A stretch of 43,368 nt of DNA from Azospirillum sp. B21. GTDB lineage: Bacteria > Pseudomonadota > Alphaproteobacteria > Azospirillales > Azospirillaceae. The position numbers and the translations under genes were made by a program. Of this stretch, positions 22,690-30,388 are shown one piece after another (positions within the stretch are counted from its first letter, which is position 1; the number at the start of each line of letters is the position of its first letter). The notes under the pieces are model-generated. The model made no database searches. It saw nothing but the letters and a program-made list of their open reading frames with translations, and was not told where the DNA came from. The stretch is from positions 1 to 43,368 of the forward strand of contig NZ_VTTO01000030.1 in the NCBI RefSeq assembly GCF_008364825.1. Reading direction: 5' to 3'.

Positions 22690-22751
22690 GAACATTTTTG
22701 ATGCGCACATGCATTTTGTGCTTGCGAGCATGATGCATATGCGCATAACAT
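22690..22751. promoter_or_regulatory. Operator-like sequence upstream of plus-strand early operon
   Basis: TGATGCATAT-GCGCATAACAT at 22731-22751 matches the minus strand of 19400-19420 at 19 of 21 positions. A related half TGATGCGCACATGCAT lies at 22699-22714. The surrounding AT-richer DNA (ACATTTTTGATG, GCATTTTGTGCTTG) is the likely promoter for the operon starting at 22845 and/or the lipoprotein. It corresponds to lambda OL/PL. Confidence 0.75.
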
Positions 22752-22796
22752 TCCCCTCACCAGCCGCCCAGCCATTCCCCGCGGCTGGCACCACTG

Positions 22797-22829
22797 CCGC
22801 CGGGCCTGCGAATGGGTCCGGCGGGTTTT
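22797..22829 (+). terminator. Leader terminator/attenuator before early operon
   Basis: CCGCCGG (22797-22803) pairs with CCGGCGG (22818-22824), followed by GTTTTC. It sits 16 bases before the first gene start (22845) and downstream of the presumed promoter, so transcripts of the operon must read through it. This suggests attenuation or antitermination. Confidence 0.65.
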
Positions 22830-22844
22830 CTGGAGAGGGACGCC

Positions 22845-23204
22845 GTGAAGCGCGAAGACTTTCTCAACCACGTCGGCGATCCCGCGGAACTGCGGGCCAA
22901 GGCCGGGCGGATCGAAGCGGGCGCCCTGGAGCTCTGGCGCACGGTCAGCGGCCAGCTTTTCACCAAGGCCGGCAAGCAGAAGCCAAACCCGCCATGGGAT
23001 GCAGTGGTAACGCAGCGTCAGGTCAACGAGATGCGCGCGGAGGCCGGCAAGCTGACCGAACGCGCCCATCAGATCGAGAAGCTCCGCTCCGACCCCTGGA
23101 GCCACATCAGCCCTTGGGCGCTGCGCCAGGAAGGCCTGCACGAAGTCGCTGAGCGAGTTGAAGCGGCCCACGCCGAATACATCCGCTCCGCCGAAGCCGC
23201 CTAA
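22845..23204 (+). CDS. First gene of early operon, unknown
   Basis: 119 aa with GTG start at 22845 after GGAGAGGG. KREDFLNHVGDPAELRAKAGRIEAGALELWRTV and a long charged helix (QVNEMRAEAGKLTERAHQIEKLRSD) are visible. No family recognised. First genes of such operons often act against host functions, but nothing in the sequence shows this. Confidence 0.7.
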   Translation: MKREDFLNHVGDPAELRAKAGRIEAGALELWRTVSGQLFTKAGKQKPNPPWDAVVTQRQVNEMRAEAGKLTERAHQIEKLRSDPWSHISPWALRQEGLHEVAERVEAAHAEYIRSAEAA

Positions 23205-23210
23205 CCCCGC

Positions 23211-23229
23211 CGCCCGGCACTGCCGGGCG
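23211..23229 (+). terminator. Hairpin after first early gene
   Basis: CGCCCGGC (23211-23218) pairs with GCCGGGCG (23222-23229) around a three-base loop, then CTTTCC. A second smaller stem AGCCGC/GCGGCT follows at about 23239-23256. Probably a partial terminator in the 133-base gap before 23338. Confidence 0.5.
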
Positions 23230-23337
23230 CTTTCCTGAGCCGCTGCGTGGCGGCTGAGGCAAGCTGAATGGAGATGCAGAAATGCTGATGACCGAACGGA
23301 GGGCTGCGGACAGCGCGCAACTCCCCTGGAGACAGAC

Positions 23338-23652
23338 ATGAGCACGCAACACACCCCCGGCCCCTGGCACGTCGTCAACATGCGCGGTTGGGGCGGCCTT
23401 TGCATCGGTCGCCGCCCGCAGGACGAAGCCGACAAGACCGCCGGTGACGCGCCGATTGCCAAGGTGATCGAGAAGGCGCCGCACTGGCAGGGCACCTTCC
23501 CGGCGGAGGCAAACGCCCGCCTGATCGCCGCCGCGCCGGACCTGCTGGGGGCGCTGCATGATGCCGTCCGCCTTCTGCGCGCCGCCGGCTTCACGATGGA
23601 AGGCACGGCGACCAGCCGCATCATGTCCGCCATCGCCAAGGCGGAGGGCTGA
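23338..23652 (+). CDS. Conserved HTPGPW/AANARLIAAAP phage protein
   Basis: 104 aa (MSTQHTPGPWHVVNMRGWGG...). The paired signatures HTPGPW at the N-terminus and EANARLIAAAPDLLGAL near residue 65 mark a small-protein family very common in phages of GC-rich hosts and of unknown function. GGAGA precedes the start. Confidence 0.8.
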   Translation: MSTQHTPGPWHVVNMRGWGGLCIGRRPQDEADKTAGDAPIAKVIEKAPHWQGTFPAEANARLIAAAPDLLGALHDAVRLLRAAGFTMEGTATSRIMSAIAKAEG

Positions 23653-23655
23653 CCG

Positions 23656-23865
23656 ATGCGCCACTCCCGCACCCACCTGGAGCGCGCCGTCGAGGCCTTC
23701 AACGCCGACACCCCGCCCGGGACCCCCGTCACCGTCCGGACCTTCCTCGGCCGCCGCATCACCACCCGCACCGCCAGCAAGGCGTCGCTGACCGGCGACC
23801 GCCCCGGCGTCTGGCTCATGGGCGTCCGTGAGCGCTGCGACCTCAGCCGCGTGGTTCCGGCATGA
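23656..23865 (+). CDS. Small basic protein, unknown
   Basis: 69 aa (MRHSRTHLERAVEAFNADTPPGTPVTVRTFLGRRITTRTAS...). The middle reads like a small beta barrel (TPVTVRTFLGRRITTRTASKASLTGDRPGVWLMG). Three bases after the previous stop and ATGA-overlapping the next gene. Confidence 0.65.
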   Translation: MRHSRTHLERAVEAFNADTPPGTPVTVRTFLGRRITTRTASKASLTGDRPGVWLMGVRERCDLSRVVPA

Positions 23866-23957
23866 AGCGCCTGCTGAGCGACCTCGCCCACTCCGCCCTG
23901 TTCGGGCTCGGCCTGATCGTTGGCGGCGGCCTGTTCCTTCTCGCCTTGGGAGCCTGA
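23862..23957 (+). CDS. Tiny membrane protein (31 aa)
   Basis: Starts in an ATGA overlap at 23862 and ends at TGA 23955-23957, one base before the next ATG. The product MKRLLSDLAHSALFGLGLIV-GGGLFLLALGA is a basic N-terminus plus one glycine-rich membrane helix. Too short for usual gene callers, but its exact fit between two coupled genes supports it. Confidence 0.6.
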   Translation: MKRLLSDLAHSALFGLGLIVGGGLFLLALGA

Positions 23958-23958
23958 C

Positions 23959-24342
23959 ATGAAATGGATCTCCACATCCCTACCCCTCAGCTTCGGCGGG
24001 GAAGACGGCGGCGAGGACTTCGCCGTCCGGTTCAGCGGCATCTACCACGGGCCATGCCGCGGTCGCCGTGAGGGTGGCGTGCAGATCGAGCCCGACGAGC
24101 CCGAGAGCTTCGAGGTCTACATGGTCCAGATCGAGATCGGCGGACCGTCCGGTGACGGCTGGATCAGCTTCCCGAACGTCCTGCTGACCGACCGGCTGGA
24201 GGCGCAGCTGCAGCGCATCGGCATCGAGGAGGAGCGGGCCGACCGCGAGCATGCGGCGGAGATGCGCGCCGAGATGGCGGCCGAGGATCGGCGCGAATGG
24301 GCGCGGTCCGGCGGACATGGATTTGGCATCGCGGCGGAGTGA
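23959..24342 (+). CDS. Unknown early protein
   Basis: 127 aa from ATG 23959 (MKWISTSLPLSFGGEDGGEDFAVRFSG...). First half looks like a beta sandwich (FAVRFSGIYHGPCRG, FEVYMVQIEIGG, GWISFPNVLL). The second is a charged helix (RADREHAAEMRAEMAAEDRREWARS). No family recognised. Confidence 0.65.
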   Translation: MKWISTSLPLSFGGEDGGEDFAVRFSGIYHGPCRGRREGGVQIEPDEPESFEVYMVQIEIGGPSGDGWISFPNVLLTDRLEAQLQRIGIEEERADREHAAEMRAEMAAEDRREWARSGGHGFGIAAE

Positions 24343-24379
24343 GCCGCTTCCCCCACACCCCCAAGGACAAGAAACCATC

Positions 24380-25609
24380 ATGACCACCGACACCATCGAA
24401 CAGCCGTCCACCGCCGTTGCCACCCTGGACATGGCGGCCCTCGTCCCCACCCAGGTCTTCGCCCCCGGCGGCGTCGACACGATCTTGGAGAGGCTGGAGG
24501 CCGAAGTTCGCGCCTCCGCCAAGGATCTCGACATCAGCACGCCGAAGGGCCGCAAGGAAGTCGCGTCGCTGGCCTACAAGGTCGCCCGCTCCAAGACTGC
24601 CCTGGACGACATGGGCGCAAAGCTCACCGAAGAGACCCGCGCCTTCATCAATGCGGTCAATGCGGATCGGAAAAAGGCGCGCGACCGGCTGGACGCGCTG
24701 AAGGACGAGGTGCGCAAGCCGCTGGACGATTTCGAGGCAGCGGAAGCGGCGCGGATCAAGGCGCATGAGGATGGGATTGCCGCCCTAATCGCCCTGAGCA
24801 TGTTCGGCGTGCCGCCGGATACCGACGCCATCGCTGCCCGGCTGGAGGAGGCGCAGGCCGCCGACACCAGCGGGTTCCGGGAGTTCACGAAGCGCGCCGA
24901 AGACGCCAAGGCCGGGGCGGTCGCCAAGCTGGAGGCGATACTGGAGGAGAGCCGGAAGCGTGACGCCGAGCGCGCCGAACTGGAGCGCCTGCGCAAGGAA
25001 GCGGCCGAGCGCGCCGCCCGCGAAGAAGCCGAGCGGATCGAGCGCGAGAAGCAGGAAGCCGCCGCCCGCGCTGCCGAGGAAGCCCGGATCGCGGCGGAGG
25101 AGAAGGCCCGCCGGGAAGCCGAGGAAGCCGAACGCCGCGCTGCTGCCGAACGCGAGCGGATCGAGCGGGAAGCCCGCGAGAAGGCCGAGGCCGCCGAGCG
25201 CGAGCGCCAGCGGGTTGAGCGGGAGCGGGCCGAGGCTGAGGAGCGTGCCGCTCAGGCGGAACGTGACCGGCAGGCGGCCGAGCGGCGCGCCAAAGAGGCG
25301 GAGGAGAAGGCGGAGCGCGACCGCATCGAAGCCGCGCGCCGGGCGGAGAAGGAGCGCAAGGCCGCCGACGAACGCGCCCAACGTCAGGCTGAGGAAGCCG
25401 CCCGCCTGGAGCGTGAGCGTATCGAGCAGGCCAGCCGCGCCGCGGAAGAGGCTGCCCGCCAGCGTGAGGCGGACAAGGCGCACCGCGCCAGCATCAACCG
25501 CGCCGCCCTGGACGCCTTCGTTGCTGCCGGCCTGTCGGAAGGCGCCGCCCGGACCGCGGTGGAAGCCATCGCCAAGGGCAACGTGCCGAACGTCCGCATC
25601 TCCTACTGA
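24380..25609 (+). CDS. Long coiled-coil protein upstream of YqaJ exonuclease
   Basis: 409 aa from ATG 24380. Residues ~35-110 (VFAPGGVDTILERLEAEVRASAKDLDISTPKGRKEVASLAYKVARSKTALDDMG) form a conserved head. Residues ~190-370 are almost entirely Glu/Arg/Ala/Lys heptads, a very long coiled coil. A short conserved tail follows (AALDAFVAAGLSEGAARTAVEAIAKGNVPNVRISY). From memory, similar proteins sit next to YqaJ genes in other phages, suggesting a role in recombination or DNA-end handling, but the activity is unknown. Confidence 0.8.
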   Translation: MTTDTIEQPSTAVATLDMAALVPTQVFAPGGVDTILERLEAEVRASAKDLDISTPKGRKEVASLAYKVARSKTALDDMGAKLTEETRAFINAVNADRKKARDRLDALKDEVRKPLDDFEAAEAARIKAHEDGIAALIALSMFGVPPDTDAIAARLEEAQAADTSGFREFTKRAEDAKAGAVAKLEAILEESRKRDAERAELERLRKEAAERAAREEAERIEREKQEAAARAAEEARIAAEEKARREAEEAERRAAAERERIEREAREKAEAAERERQRVERERAEAEERAAQAERDRQAAERRAKEAEEKAERDRIEAARRAEKERKAADERAQRQAEEAARLERERIEQASRAAEEAARQREADKAHRASINRAALDAFVAAGLSEGAARTAVEAIAKGNVPNVRISY

Positions 25610-25619
25610 GGATCCGACG

Positions 25620-26309
25620 ATGAACGCGATCAACCGGACCCACATCATCCACCATGCCGATCTGGTCCAGGGCACGGACGAGTGGCTGGCCGCGCGCTGC
25701 GGCCTGCTGACCGCCAGTGAGATGAAGCTGATCATCACCCCGACGCTCAAGATCGCCAGCAACGAGAAGGAGCGCGCCCACCTGTACGAGCTGCTCGCCC
25801 AGCGCGCGACCAAGCACGTCGAGCCGCATTACATCGGCGACGACATGATCCGCGGATGGGACGACGAGATCGCCGCCCGCGCCCTCTACGCCGAGAAGTT
25901 CGCGCCGGTGGAGGAGGTGGGCTTCATCACGAACGACCGGTGGGGCTTCACGATCGGCTATTCGCCGGACGGCCTGGTCGGGGACGACGGGCTTATCGAG
26001 GTCAAGAGCCGCCGGCAGAAGTTCCAGGCTGAGACCATCGTGAACGGCGCCATCCCGGCTGATTACCTGATCCAGGTCCAGACGGGATTGATGGTGGCGG
26101 AGCGGAAGTGGCTGGACTTCATCAGCTACTGCGGCGGGATGCCGATGTTCGTCGTCCGCGCCTATCCCGATCCCGAAATCCAGACCGCCATCATCGAGGC
26201 CGCATCGGCGTTCGAGAAGCGGCTTTCGGCCGCGCTGGAGCAGTACCGCCACGCCGCCGCCCGCATGCCGATGACCGAGCGGCGGGTTGAGATGGAGATC
26301 CGCATATGA
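25620..26309 (+). CDS. YqaJ-family viral exonuclease (lambda Exo-like)
   Basis: 229 aa. GTDEWLAARCGLLTASEM (about 18-35) is the YqaJ start motif. The nuclease core shows GYSPDGLV (Asp117) and GLIEVKS (Glu127, Lys129), the D-ExK triad of the PD-(D/E)XK fold, then YLIQVQTGLMVAERKWLDFISY. It would degrade the 5' strand of DNA ends for single-strand annealing recombination. The next gene starts inside its stop codon (ATGA). Confidence 0.93.
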   Translation: MNAINRTHIIHHADLVQGTDEWLAARCGLLTASEMKLIITPTLKIASNEKERAHLYELLAQRATKHVEPHYIGDDMIRGWDDEIAARALYAEKFAPVEEVGFITNDRWGFTIGYSPDGLVGDDGLIEVKSRRQKFQAETIVNGAIPADYLIQVQTGLMVAERKWLDFISYCGGMPMFVVRAYPDPEIQTAIIEAASAFEKRLSAALEQYRHAAARMPMTERRVEMEIRI

Positions 26310-26914
26310 TCGACATCCGTAAGACGATTGCGCCCAAGTCGGACCAGATGAACGCGGACGACCTGATCGGCGGAGCGCGCACGATCCGGGTGACGCGGGT
26401 GTCCCTTCTGGCCGCCGCGGACCAGCCAATCGCCATCAACTTCGAAGGCGACGACGGCAAGCCCTACAAGCCGTGCAAGTCCATGCGGCGCGTGCTGGTC
26501 AGCCTGTGGGGGGCGGATGGAGCCGCCTACGCTGGCCGGGCGATGACGCTCTACCGGGACGAGAGCGTGGCGTTCGGCGGCGTGCAGGTCGGCGGGATCC
26601 GTATCTCGCACATGAGCCACATCGACGGGCCGAAGAAGCTGGTGCTGACCGCCACGCGCGCCACCCGGAAGCCGTTCGTCGTTCAGCCGCTGGAGGCGTC
26701 CGACGCCGGGCCGGGCTTCGATCTGGACGCCATTGCCGCCGAGGCGGAAGAAGCCGTCGAGCGCGGCACCGATGCCTACGCCGCGTTCTGGGGGCGCCTG
26801 TCGAAGGACCAGAAGCGCGCCCTGCTTCCCGACCACGAGGACCGCAAGCGCCGCGCCGCCATGGCGGACATGCCGGCAGACGAGGACGACGGCTTCCCAG
26901 GCGACGTGCCATGA
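26306..26914 (+). CDS. Conserved YqaJ-linked protein, candidate annealing or ssDNA-binding partner
   Basis: 202 aa (MIDIRKTIAPKSDQMNADDLIGGARTIRVTRV...). Conserved-looking blocks: KPYKPCKSMRRVLVSLWGAD, AGRAMTLYRDESV, FGGVQVGGIRISHMSHID, LTATRATRKPFVVQPL, then an acidic helical tail. From memory, I have seen this architecture beside YqaJ genes without an assigned function. The predicted beta-rich core and acidic tail are compatible with an OB-fold ssDNA-binding protein. No RecT, Erf or Red-beta gene is visible in this genome. Confidence 0.75.
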   Translation: MIDIRKTIAPKSDQMNADDLIGGARTIRVTRVSLLAAADQPIAINFEGDDGKPYKPCKSMRRVLVSLWGADGAAYAGRAMTLYRDESVAFGGVQVGGIRISHMSHIDGPKKLVLTATRATRKPFVVQPLEASDAGPGFDLDAIAAEAEEAVERGTDAYAAFWGRLSKDQKRALLPDHEDRKRRAAMADMPADEDDGFPGDVP

Positions 26915-27099
26915 GCCGGCCGACCTCCCGCCTGATCCGCGCTGCCCGCCGCCACGCCGCACAGCACCGGTTCGATCACCTGACCCTGGAGGCGCCCGCC
27001 GGCGCTTCCGACGACACGCCCGACGAGCGCGTGCCGGCCCTGGAAGCGGCGCTCGCGCGGATGGAAGACGACGCGCACCGGGCTGGGTTGGGCGCCTGA
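26911..27099 (+). CDS. Small protein, unknown
   Basis: 62 aa in an ATGA overlap (MSRPTSRLIRAARRHAAQHRFDHLTLE...). Basic N-terminal helix, then ERVPALEAALARMEDDAHRAGLGA. No family recognised. Confidence 0.6.
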   Translation: MSRPTSRLIRAARRHAAQHRFDHLTLEAPAGASDDTPDERVPALEAALARMEDDAHRAGLGA

Positions 27100-27164
27100 A
27101 CGACACCAGAGGGGCGCGCCAGCCCCTCCACCACAGACGCGCGCGAATAGCGCAGGAGAACACC

Positions 27165-27476
27165 ATGAAGTCCGCTTCCCGCGCCCTCGAAAAGGCCGCC
27201 CCCAAACGAAAGACCCTTGCCGCCGATCTGCTGGCCGAAGGCAAGTGGAATGACGCCCTCTGCGCCCTCTCTCACGTCTACGAGCAGGATGGCGACCTGA
27301 TGCGCTGCCGCTGCTGTGGTCGCGCGATCCACGTCAGCTATGAGGAGCCGCTGCACCACGGCATCACCAAAGCCAGTGGGATCAACTGCCCGTACCAGGG
27401 CGATGCGAACCCCTGGACGATCCTGCTGACCGCCGCCGCTGGTCGTCGCGCCCAGAACTCCGCCACCCCCGCCTGA
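27165..27476 (+). CDS. Small zinc-binding protein, unknown
   Basis: 103 aa from ATG 27165 after an AGGAG site. The middle MRCRCCGRAIHVSYEEPLHHGITKASGINCPYQ offers Cys and His ligands for a zinc knuckle; the N-terminus is Lys-rich. Function unknown. Confidence 0.68.
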   Translation: MKSASRALEKAAPKRKTLAADLLAEGKWNDALCALSHVYEQDGDLMRCRCCGRAIHVSYEEPLHHGITKASGINCPYQGDANPWTILLTAAAGRRAQNSATPA

Positions 27477-27488
27477 GAGGACCCCGCC

Positions 27489-28361
27489 ATGACCGCCGAC
27501 ACCACGACCGCCTTACTGCCCTGCCCCATGTGCGACACGCCGACCAGCTTCGGCCGCGTCACCTACGACCCCTGCACCGTCCGTGAGCAAGAATGGACGC
27601 AAGACACTTTCCATTACGTCAACTGCCCGGCGTGCGGCGTGAAAAACCACGGCGTTGTCGGCTTCAAGACGCAGGAGGAAGCCGCCGCCGCCTGGAACCG
27701 TCGCGCCGCCCCCGCCTCCCCGTCCGCCGCGCAGCCAGACGCCCTGAAGGACGAGCGCGACCTGTCCAAGGCGCTGATGGACCTGCTGAAGGAAATGCAC
27801 GAAGCGCCGACGATGACCGCCGGGTACGAGGTGCTCGCCGACTTCACGGCGCAGGCCGGGCTTGGCGTGCCGGTGCCGCTGCGGAGCGCGCAGCCCGACG
27901 CCGAAGAGCGCGGGGTGAGCGACCTCCCGCCGGGTCTGGTACTGGTGGCGACGCCGTACCGCAACGCCCCTGACAAATGGATGCTGATTGAGTTGACCGC
28001 GCCGGGCCGCGCGAAGGTCATCACGGGCGGATGCATCGAAACCGAAGCGGAAGGCATCGCCCACGCCCACAACTTCGCCGGTGAATACGCCGCCCGCGCT
28101 TCCGCTCCGGAGGTGGAGGGCGATTGGAAGCCGATTAGCGAGGCCCCGCAGAACGGCATGATTGACGTTCGGTCAACCTGCACGTACCGCTGGCGGGCAT
28201 ATCGGCCGGGATCGCCGCAGCTCCGACGCGGCATCAAGGGGCGGTGGCAGCGGGCGACCGATTACGGATGGGAGAACGCCAATCTGCCCGAGAATGGCGA
28301 GTGGAAGCCGGTCGAGATCACGCGCGGCGCCGCCATCCGCTCCGCCGGGGAGGGCAAGTAA
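27489..28361 (+). CDS. Lar-like zinc ribbon plus DUF551-like protein
   Basis: 290 aa. The first ~70 residues (LPCPMCDTPTSFG...YVNCPACGVKNHG...TQEEAAAAWNRRA) match the Lar restriction-alleviation type zinc ribbon, with two CxxC pairs and the terminal AAWNRR. The C-terminus (DWKPISEAPQNGMIDV...NGEWKPVEI) resembles DUF551 segments (W.PISEAP..G). The middle has no recognised domain. Lar-like proteins can reduce type I restriction, but most phage relatives are untested. Confidence 0.72.
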   Translation: MTADTTTALLPCPMCDTPTSFGRVTYDPCTVREQEWTQDTFHYVNCPACGVKNHGVVGFKTQEEAAAAWNRRAAPASPSAAQPDALKDERDLSKALMDLLKEMHEAPTMTAGYEVLADFTAQAGLGVPVPLRSAQPDAEERGVSDLPPGLVLVATPYRNAPDKWMLIELTAPGRAKVITGGCIETEAEGIAHAHNFAGEYAARASAPEVEGDWKPISEAPQNGMIDVRSTCTYRWRAYRPGSPQLRRGIKGRWQRATDYGWENANLPENGEWKPVEITRGAAIRSAGEGK

Positions 28362-28559
28362 ATGGCTGAGAGGCAATGCGCATACTGCAAATGGTACACG
28401 CCGGAGAGTGAGGGGGTGGGTCGTTGCTCGGTCACGCTTCCAAGCTGGCTTCCCGCAAATCTCGATAAGCGGACGGTGAGCGATCAGGACGGATGCGACA
28501 TCGGCGTCTGCGGTCGCACCTTCCCCGCCCGCTTCCATCCCAAGGAGCCCGCCCGATGA
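28362..28559 (+). CDS. Small Cys-rich protein, unknown
   Basis: 65 aa (MAERQCAYCKWYTPESEGVGRCSVTLPSWLP...). Cysteines at CAYC, RC, GC and VC form a probable zinc site; the aromatic KWYTPESEGVGRC is typical of small phage zinc proteins. It starts right at the previous stop and overlaps the next gene by ATGA. Confidence 0.7.
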   Translation: MAERQCAYCKWYTPESEGVGRCSVTLPSWLPANLDKRTVSDQDGCDIGVCGRTFPARFHPKEPAR

Positions 28560-29524
28560 CCGCCCCGACCACCACCGCGACCACCACCGCGACGCCGGAA
28601 GAACTGGCGGCCAAGCTGGATCACGGCGCTGAAATCCTTGGACACGGCACGGGCGCCCTGATGCGCGACTCCGCCCACGTCCTCCGTGCTCAAAAGCTCC
28701 ACACCGACCGAGTAGACGCCAAGCTGGTGGAGCAGGAACGGCAGATCGAGGCCCAGCGGGCGGAGGTCGAGCGGCTGACGATGGCAGAGGCTGACCGTGA
28801 TGCCGTCCTCCAAGCGCTCGGCTATAAGCCTGGACCGCTGGGCAATGATACGCGCCGCGAAGTCATCCTGATGGACGCCACCGAATTGCGGCCGGAGATG
28901 GTCAAGGCGCGCGAGAAGGCGGTCTTCGAGGAGTCGTCAGCGTCGCTTTACCGCGACATGCTCGACGAACTGGAGCGCTCTCTCGCGGCCGGCGGCGCGT
29001 TGTTGAAGGTGTGGGCCGCGCGCAAGGAGGCCGAGACCCGCGCCACCACCGCAGAGGCCGCGCTTGCCGACCTGATCGCGCTTACCGGCCAGACAGACGC
29101 CGCCAAGGCCGTGGCTGTCGTGGCGACGATGCTGGCCGGCGCTGACCATGGCTCCTACGGGTCAGTAGTCAGGGAGTACGCGGAGTGCAAGGCCGCGCTT
29201 GCCGCTGTGACGGCAGAGCGGGACAGGATGCGGGAGGCGCCTCGCTACATGGACGAGATTGAGGCCGGCAGGGTCGCTTGGTCGTGGATTGAGGACATCG
29301 TCCGCCGTGACGGCCTGAAAGCGCCGCACACGACAATCAAAACGGACCGGTTGAAGGGCGACGGCGGCACGGTCGAGCTATGGCACAAAGACCGGCTCGT
29401 GGCCGTCGCTCTGGTTCTGCGAGACTGCTGGAATTGGTCAGTGCTGGCCCGCATGGAGTTCTCTGGCCGCGAGGAGCCGAGCAGCGCCGCCCTGTCGGCG
29501 AAGGAGGCGACCGATGAGCGCTGA
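28556..29524 (+). CDS. Coiled-coil protein of unknown function
   Basis: 322 aa from ATG 28556 (MTAPTTTATTTATPEELAAKLDHGAEILG...). Thr-rich start, helical middle (LVEQERQIEAQRAEVERLTMAEADR; ARKEAETRATTAEAALADLIAL), and a C-terminal block ERDRMREAPRYMDEIEAGRVAWSWIEDIV. It may be a scaffold or ead-type protein; no function can be assigned. Confidence 0.65.
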   Translation: MTAPTTTATTTATPEELAAKLDHGAEILGHGTGALMRDSAHVLRAQKLHTDRVDAKLVEQERQIEAQRAEVERLTMAEADRDAVLQALGYKPGPLGNDTRREVILMDATELRPEMVKAREKAVFEESSASLYRDMLDELERSLAAGGALLKVWAARKEAETRATTAEAALADLIALTGQTDAAKAVAVVATMLAGADHGSYGSVVREYAECKAALAAVTAERDRMREAPRYMDEIEAGRVAWSWIEDIVRRDGLKAPHTTIKTDRLKGDGGTVELWHKDRLVAVALVLRDCWNWSVLARMEFSGREEPSSAALSAKEATDER

Positions 29525-29864
29525 CCTGACCAAACCGACATGCACCTTCTGCGGCAAGGTAATTCGAGGTCACGCCATGCAGTGCAATGGTCCCGGAAAC
29601 TTTGCCCACAATGCTTGCTTCGACAAGGCCGCCGCGCCGAAGGGCGTTGAGTATTACCGGAAGCTCATCACCGGCGAAATCACTTGGACCGGCGCTCCCG
29701 CGGCATACCCAATCCCCGCCCGCTTGACGAATGAGCAGCGCCGCCGGTTCCGCCGTGACTTGCGGCTCTGCGGCCTGCCAACCGATGAAGCCCGCGCCGA
29801 GACAGACGCCGCCTATCACGATCGATACCGGAAAGCCATGGAGAAGCGCCGCAATGCCGCCTAA
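29514..29864 (+). CDS. Small zinc-finger protein
   Basis: 116 aa, overlapping the previous gene by 11 bases. KPTCTFCGKVIRGHAMQCNGPGNFAHNACFDKA is a CxxC...C...H..C zinc site of LIM/treble-clef spacing. A basic helical second half (NEQRRRFRRDLRLCG, DRYRKAMEKRRNAA) suggests nucleic acid contact. Confidence 0.7.
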   Translation: MSADLTKPTCTFCGKVIRGHAMQCNGPGNFAHNACFDKAAAPKGVEYYRKLITGEITWTGAPAAYPIPARLTNEQRRRFRRDLRLCGLPTDEARAETDAAYHDRYRKAMEKRRNAA

Positions 29865-30201
29865 CCTGTTGGAGCGCGCCCGCTCTGCCGTGACGGTGGA
29901 GGAGGAGTGCGACGCGGTGCGCGATTTTGTGTGCCAGCGGGTCGATGACGCCGCGCGGGCCATGCCGCTGATCGACATCATCGTGGCCGTCCGCGCAGGC
30001 CGCCTGCCCCGCGCCGTCCTGCTTGGCGTCGTCGCCGCGCTGGTGCCGGAGGGGATGGCATGGGGCGTCAACGGCCCGTTCACCCACGCTGACGGCGCGA
30101 CGCATTGGGAGGCGTACTGCCGCGCGCTGGACTGGCTCTCCGGCCCCACCCCCGCCCTTGCCCTTCTCATCGCCATCAGGGAGGCCAGCAATGCAGACTG
30201 A
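29854..30201 (+). CDS. Unknown early protein
   Basis: 115 aa from ATG 29854, overlapping the preceding gene by 11 bases (MPPNLLERARSAVTVEEECDAVRDFVCQRV...). Mostly helical with hydrophobic MPLIDIIVAVRAG and LPRAVLLGVVAALVPEGM. Ends HWEAYCRALDWLSGPTPALALLIAIREA. No family recognised. Confidence 0.62.
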   Translation: MPPNLLERARSAVTVEEECDAVRDFVCQRVDDAARAMPLIDIIVAVRAGRLPRAVLLGVVAALVPEGMAWGVNGPFTHADGATHWEAYCRALDWLSGPTPALALLIAIREASNAD

Positions 30202-30388
30202 CACCATATGGCAGCGCCACGACCTGACGCCATTCGAGGCAGGGGAAGAAGCGCGGCGAAACGGGGAGCCATCGCCAGGGCCTGCAGGGCCTCAGTCATC
30301 ATGGTCTGAACGGTTGTTCTGCAGAGGCTGGTGGAGCGCTGACAGAGCCATGCCGGCCGCGCAGGAGGGGGAGAAGGCGAATGGGTGA
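30191..30388 (+). CDS. Small protein, unknown
   Basis: 65 aa (MQTDTIWQRHDLTPFEAGEEARRNGEPS...). FEAGEEARRNG...CRGWWSADRA has the spacing of short ribosome-modulation-factor-like phage proteins (GxEAR...GW..). That likeness is weak. Overlaps both neighbours slightly. Confidence 0.55.
   Translation: MQTDTIWQRHDLTPFEAGEEARRNGEPSPGPAGPQSSWSERLFCRGWWSADRAMPAAQEGEKANG

Noticed and set aside
22572..24041. 489-codon open frame on the minus strand
   Set aside because: It runs antisense to several well-supported plus-strand genes with good ribosome sites, and its composition is that of a GC-rich shadow frame.
24785..25813. 342-codon minus-strand frame rich in Leu and Gly
   Set aside because: It is the reverse reading of the Glu/Arg/Ala coiled coil; apparent membrane helices come from codon complementarity.
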